Shown: positions 62,129 to 64,000 of the stretch, piece after piece
How positions within the stretch are numbered: the first letter of the stretch is position 1
Layout: every line of letters begins with the position of its first letter
DNA from: Streptomyces mashuensis
GTDB lineage: Bacteria; Actinomycetota; Actinomycetes; Streptomycetales; Streptomycetaceae
Length of the DNA: 64,000 nt
Assembly: GCF_014654785.1 (NCBI RefSeq)
Contig: NZ_BNBD01000005.1
Location: forward strand, 372,001 to 436,000
Direction: 5' to 3'
The notes under the pieces: generated by a model
Told to the model about the DNA's origin: nothing
What the model saw: only the letters and a program-made list of their open reading frames with translations
Databases searched by the model: none
Made by a program: the position numbers and the translations under genes

Positions 62129-62848
62129 CTAGGGCGCCCCCGGCTTCGTGTGGAGGACCTCCCGGGCCTGGTCGGCCGCTCGCGCGATGCTCTCCGACAC
62201 GTAGTCGAGGAAGCGGGCGATGTTCTCCAGGCGGACGGCGGCCGGAGTGCCCTGGCCCAGGACGCCGACGCCGCGCCGGGCCGTTTCGGCGACGTGGGCC
62301 GTGCCGCGGACGCTGGCCATCATCGACTGGTACCAGACGTCGTCGTCGACGACGTAGCGGTCGCGGCGGCGTTCGTCGCGCTCCCGGCGGACCAGGCCCT
62401 GGCTCTCCAGGAACGCGACCGCCTTCGAGATGGACGCCGGGCTGACCTGGAGGCGCTGGACGAGTTCCGACGCGGTGAGGCTGCCCGTGTCGCTGATGCA
62501 CAGACAGGCCAGCACGCGCGCCATCATCTTGGGTGTGCCCGACTGCATGAGGACGGTGGTGAACGCCTCCTCGTACTCGCGCACGGCCTCGGCGTCGCGC
62601 CCGTGCGCCTGCGGGGGCGCCTCCGTTCCCCGGGGCGTGGCCTGCCTGCGGCGGTGGGCGCGGCGTTCGGTGGCGCGGTGGGCCAGGTCGGCGCGGTAGG
62701 CGGTGGGGCCGCCGTTGCGCATGACCTCGCGCGTGACCGTGGAGGTCGGGCGGTCGAGGCGGCGGGCGATCTCGGCGTAGGCGAGGCCGTCGGCCAGTCC
62801 CAGCGCGATCTGCTGACGTTCCTGCTGGGTGAGTCTGCCGCCCGGCAT
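62129..62848 (-). CDS. GbsR/MarR-type regulator with an IS30-like N-terminal HTH
   Basis: A 239-residue regulator with two DNA-binding parts. Residues 1-50 are a transposase-type helix-turn-helix (LTQQERQQIALGLADGLAYAEIARRLDRPTSTVTREV, seen as AEIARRLDRPTSTVTREV). Residues 85-239 form a GbsR/MarR winged helix (LMQSGTPKMMARVLACLCISDTG, ASELVQRLQVSPASISKAVAFLESQGLV, RRERDERRRDRYVV). AAGGAG precedes ATG 62848. It is divergent from the DUF4097 gene over a repeat-rich region and probably represses both. Confidence 0.85.
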   Translation of the reverse strand: MPGGRLTQQERQQIALGLADGLAYAEIARRLDRPTSTVTREVMRNGGPTAYRADLAHRATERRAHRRRQATPRGTEAPPQAHGRDAEAVREYEEAFTTVLMQSGTPKMMARVLACLCISDTGSLTASELVQRLQVSPASISKAVAFLESQGLVRRERDERRRDRYVVDDDVWYQSMMASVRGTAHVAETARRGVGVLGQGTPAAVRLENIARFLDYVSESIARAADQAREVLHTKPGAP

Positions 62849-62907
62849 CGCGGTCTCCTTCGTCGTCCGGCGTCCGTTCCCCCCAGGATAGCGTTCATCG
62901 TCACTTC

Positions 62908-63035
62908 ATTGCAACGATGGCGGTGAGTGATGTTGCGTTGCTTTTCGATTCGTTGCAACGAATTCTCTGCTCTGAGCTGCGTAAATGGCATTCCCGTGCA
63001 ACGTTGCTGTTGCCGGAACCGTGAAGTGCAACGTA
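62908..63035. promoter_or_regulatory. Multiple TTGCAACG operator-like boxes in a divergent promoter
   Basis: A lower-GC 248-bp gap (62849-63096) holds the 16-bp perfect palindrome ATTCGTTGCAACGAAT (62948-62963), ATTGCAACG (62908-62916), the 10-bp palindrome GCAACGTTGC (62998-63007) and TGCAACGT (63028-63035). These share the TTGCAACG core and are the likely binding sites of the divergent GbsR/MarR-like regulator. Confidence 0.7.
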
Positions 63036-63096
63036 GCTTTTCTCTCGTCGGAAACAACGCGACGCGACAACGCGGCGCAAGCCCCAGGAGCTCACC

Positions 63097-63762
63097 ATGC
63101 AGAAGTTCGCCACCCCCGCCACCATCTCCGCCGTCCTCGACATCCCCGCCGGCCGCATCCAGCTCATCGCCGCCGACCGCACCGACGCCACCGTCGAGGT
63201 CCTGCCCGCCAACCCCGCCAAGAGCCGCGACGTCCGGACCGCCGAGGAGACCACCGTCGCCTACGCCGACGGCGTCCTCCAGATCCGCGTCCCCGAGCCC
63301 AAGAACCAGCTGTTCGGTCCCTCCGGCTCCGTGGAGGTCACCGTCCAGCTGCCCGCCGGCTCCAACGTCGAGGCGCGGACCGCCGCTTGTGAGCTGCGCG
63401 GCGTGGGCCGCCTCGGTGACGTCGTCTTCGAGGGCGCGTACCGCAGCATCAAGGTCGACGAGGCCGCGAGCCTCCGCCTCGCCGCGACCGACGGCGACGT
63501 CGAGGTCGGCCGGCTGGGCGGCCCCGCCGAGATCAGCACCGCGCGGGGCGACATCCGGATCGCCGAGGCCGTGCGCGGCACCGTCGTGCTCCGCACCCAG
63601 TCCGGCGACATCGAGGTGGCCGCAGCCGCCGGCGTCTCGGCCGCCCTCGACGCCGGCACCACCTACGGCCGCATCAGCAACGCCCTCAAGAGCGACGGGA
63701 CCGCCGGTCTCGACATCCGCGCCACCACCTCCTACGGCGACATCACCGCCCGCAGCCTGTAG
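63097..63762 (+). CDS. DUF4097-type beta-strand repeat protein
   Basis: A 221-residue protein with no signal peptide. It is built from short beta-strand repeats: GRIQLIAADRTDATVEVLP, GDVEVGRLGGPAEISTARG, GDIRIAEAVRGTVVLRTQSG, GDIEVAAAAG and YGDITARSL, the right-handed beta-helix-like pattern of DUF4097. Such proteins often lie beside transcription factors with related HTH, as here. Function unknown. ATG 63097 follows CCAGGAGCTC. Confidence 0.85.
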   Translation: MQKFATPATISAVLDIPAGRIQLIAADRTDATVEVLPANPAKSRDVRTAEETTVAYADGVLQIRVPEPKNQLFGPSGSVEVTVQLPAGSNVEARTAACELRGVGRLGDVVFEGAYRSIKVDEAASLRLAATDGDVEVGRLGGPAEISTARGDIRIAEAVRGTVVLRTQSGDIEVAAAAGVSAALDAGTTYGRISNALKSDGTAGLDIRATTSYGDITARSL

Positions 63763-63855
63763 TGCCGACAGGAGTGGGCCGACAGGAGTGGCCCGTCCGT
63801 TGGACATCCTCCGCGCATGGTCAGGACAATTGTGGTAAGGGAGGAGGAAACCCCC

Positions 63856-64000
63856 ATGACCATGCGCATCGGTACCTTCAACTGCGAGAACCTCTTCCGC
63901 CGGCCCGTGGCTTACGGAATCGAGGACGAGGCACAGCGTCAGACGGTGCTGAAAGACTTCCGGAAACTGGTCGAGCTCCTCGACCACACCACCTACACCT
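63856..64000 (+). CDS. Endonuclease/exonuclease/phosphatase-family protein (3' end outside window)
   Basis: Only the first 48 codons are inside the window: MTMRIGTFNCENLFRRPVAY, then EDEAQRQTVLKDFRKLVELLD. The opening GTFNCENLF is the conserved EEP strand with the metal-site Asn and Glu. Family members include nucleases and phosphodiesterases; nothing more can be said without the rest. The start is supported by GGGAGGAGGAAA just upstream; ATG 63862 is an alternative. Confidence 0.75.
   Translation, partial: MTMRIGTFNCENLFRRPVAYGIEDEAQRQTVLKDFRKLVELLDHTTYT

Overview
This window is a stretch of chromosome from a Streptomyces-type actinomycete. The evidence is the very high GC content, the strong GC bias at third codon positions, GTG and TTG starts, many overlapping ATGA, GTGA or TGATG gene junctions, and typical actinomycete families: DUF397 with XRE/DUF5753, an sdhCDAB order with short anchor subunits, a large PP2C phosphatase, and a teichulosonic-acid-like sialate module. 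No tRNA, rRNA, insertion sequence, prophage or CRISPR array was seen.

Layout. 1-3.4 kb: the tail of a DrrAB-like ABC exporter, then two secreted proteins. The second of these carries the active-site layout of ribosome-inactivating proteins (ricin A / Shiga toxin fold). 3.4-7.7 kb: an alpha/beta hydrolase and the succinate dehydrogenase operon on the minus strand. 8-17.8 kb: a GH20 lipoprotein with a tandem-repeat N-terminus, a GT4 glycosyltransferase with a beta-rich tail, a DUF4328-like membrane protein, an ECF sigma factor with a membrane partner, and an acyl-CoA mutase large subunit. 17.8-26.6 kb: a secreted tripeptidyl-aminopeptidase-like S33 enzyme, an amidase, the gluconate block (gntR divergent from gntK-gntP), and a TetR/FAD monooxygenase divergent pair. 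26.6-34.6 kb: a cell-wall glycopolymer locus (acyltransferase, polysialyltransferase-like enzymes, GT2, a fused CMP-sialate synthetase and sialate synthase), probably making a teichulosonic-acid-type polymer. 34.7-43.3 kb: an M20 amidohydrolase, then nucleoside uptake and salvage (BMP lipoprotein, two-domain ABC ATPase, two permeases, cytidine deaminase, thymidine phosphorylase).

43.9-56.0 kb: the standout region. Nine tightly packed plus-strand genes form one operon: a VioC/clavaminate-synthase-like dioxygenase fused to an N-terminal amidotransferase-like domain, an ATP-grasp ligase, an MFS exporter, a second ATP-grasp, a lysine/ornithine N-hydroxylase, a single-domain cupin, a DAO-type FAD oxidase, a stand-alone MetRS-like enzyme, a third ATP-grasp and an AlaX-like editing domain. 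N-hydroxylase + cupin + MetRS-like + FAD oxidase is the set known to make the N-N bond of hydrazinoacetic acid (Spb38/39/40 in the s56-p1 pathway). The window therefore probably holds an undescribed cluster for a hydrazine-containing peptide-like metabolite, with cupin and MetRS on separate genes instead of fused.

56.0-64 kb: accessory regulatory genes (RsbW-like ATPase, XRE/DUF5753, two DUF397 proteins, one of them internally duplicated, a GAF-PAS-GAF-PP2C phosphatase), a GbsR/MarR-like repressor divergent from a DUF4097 gene over a set of TTGCAACG boxes, and the start of an endonuclease/exonuclease/phosphatase-family gene.
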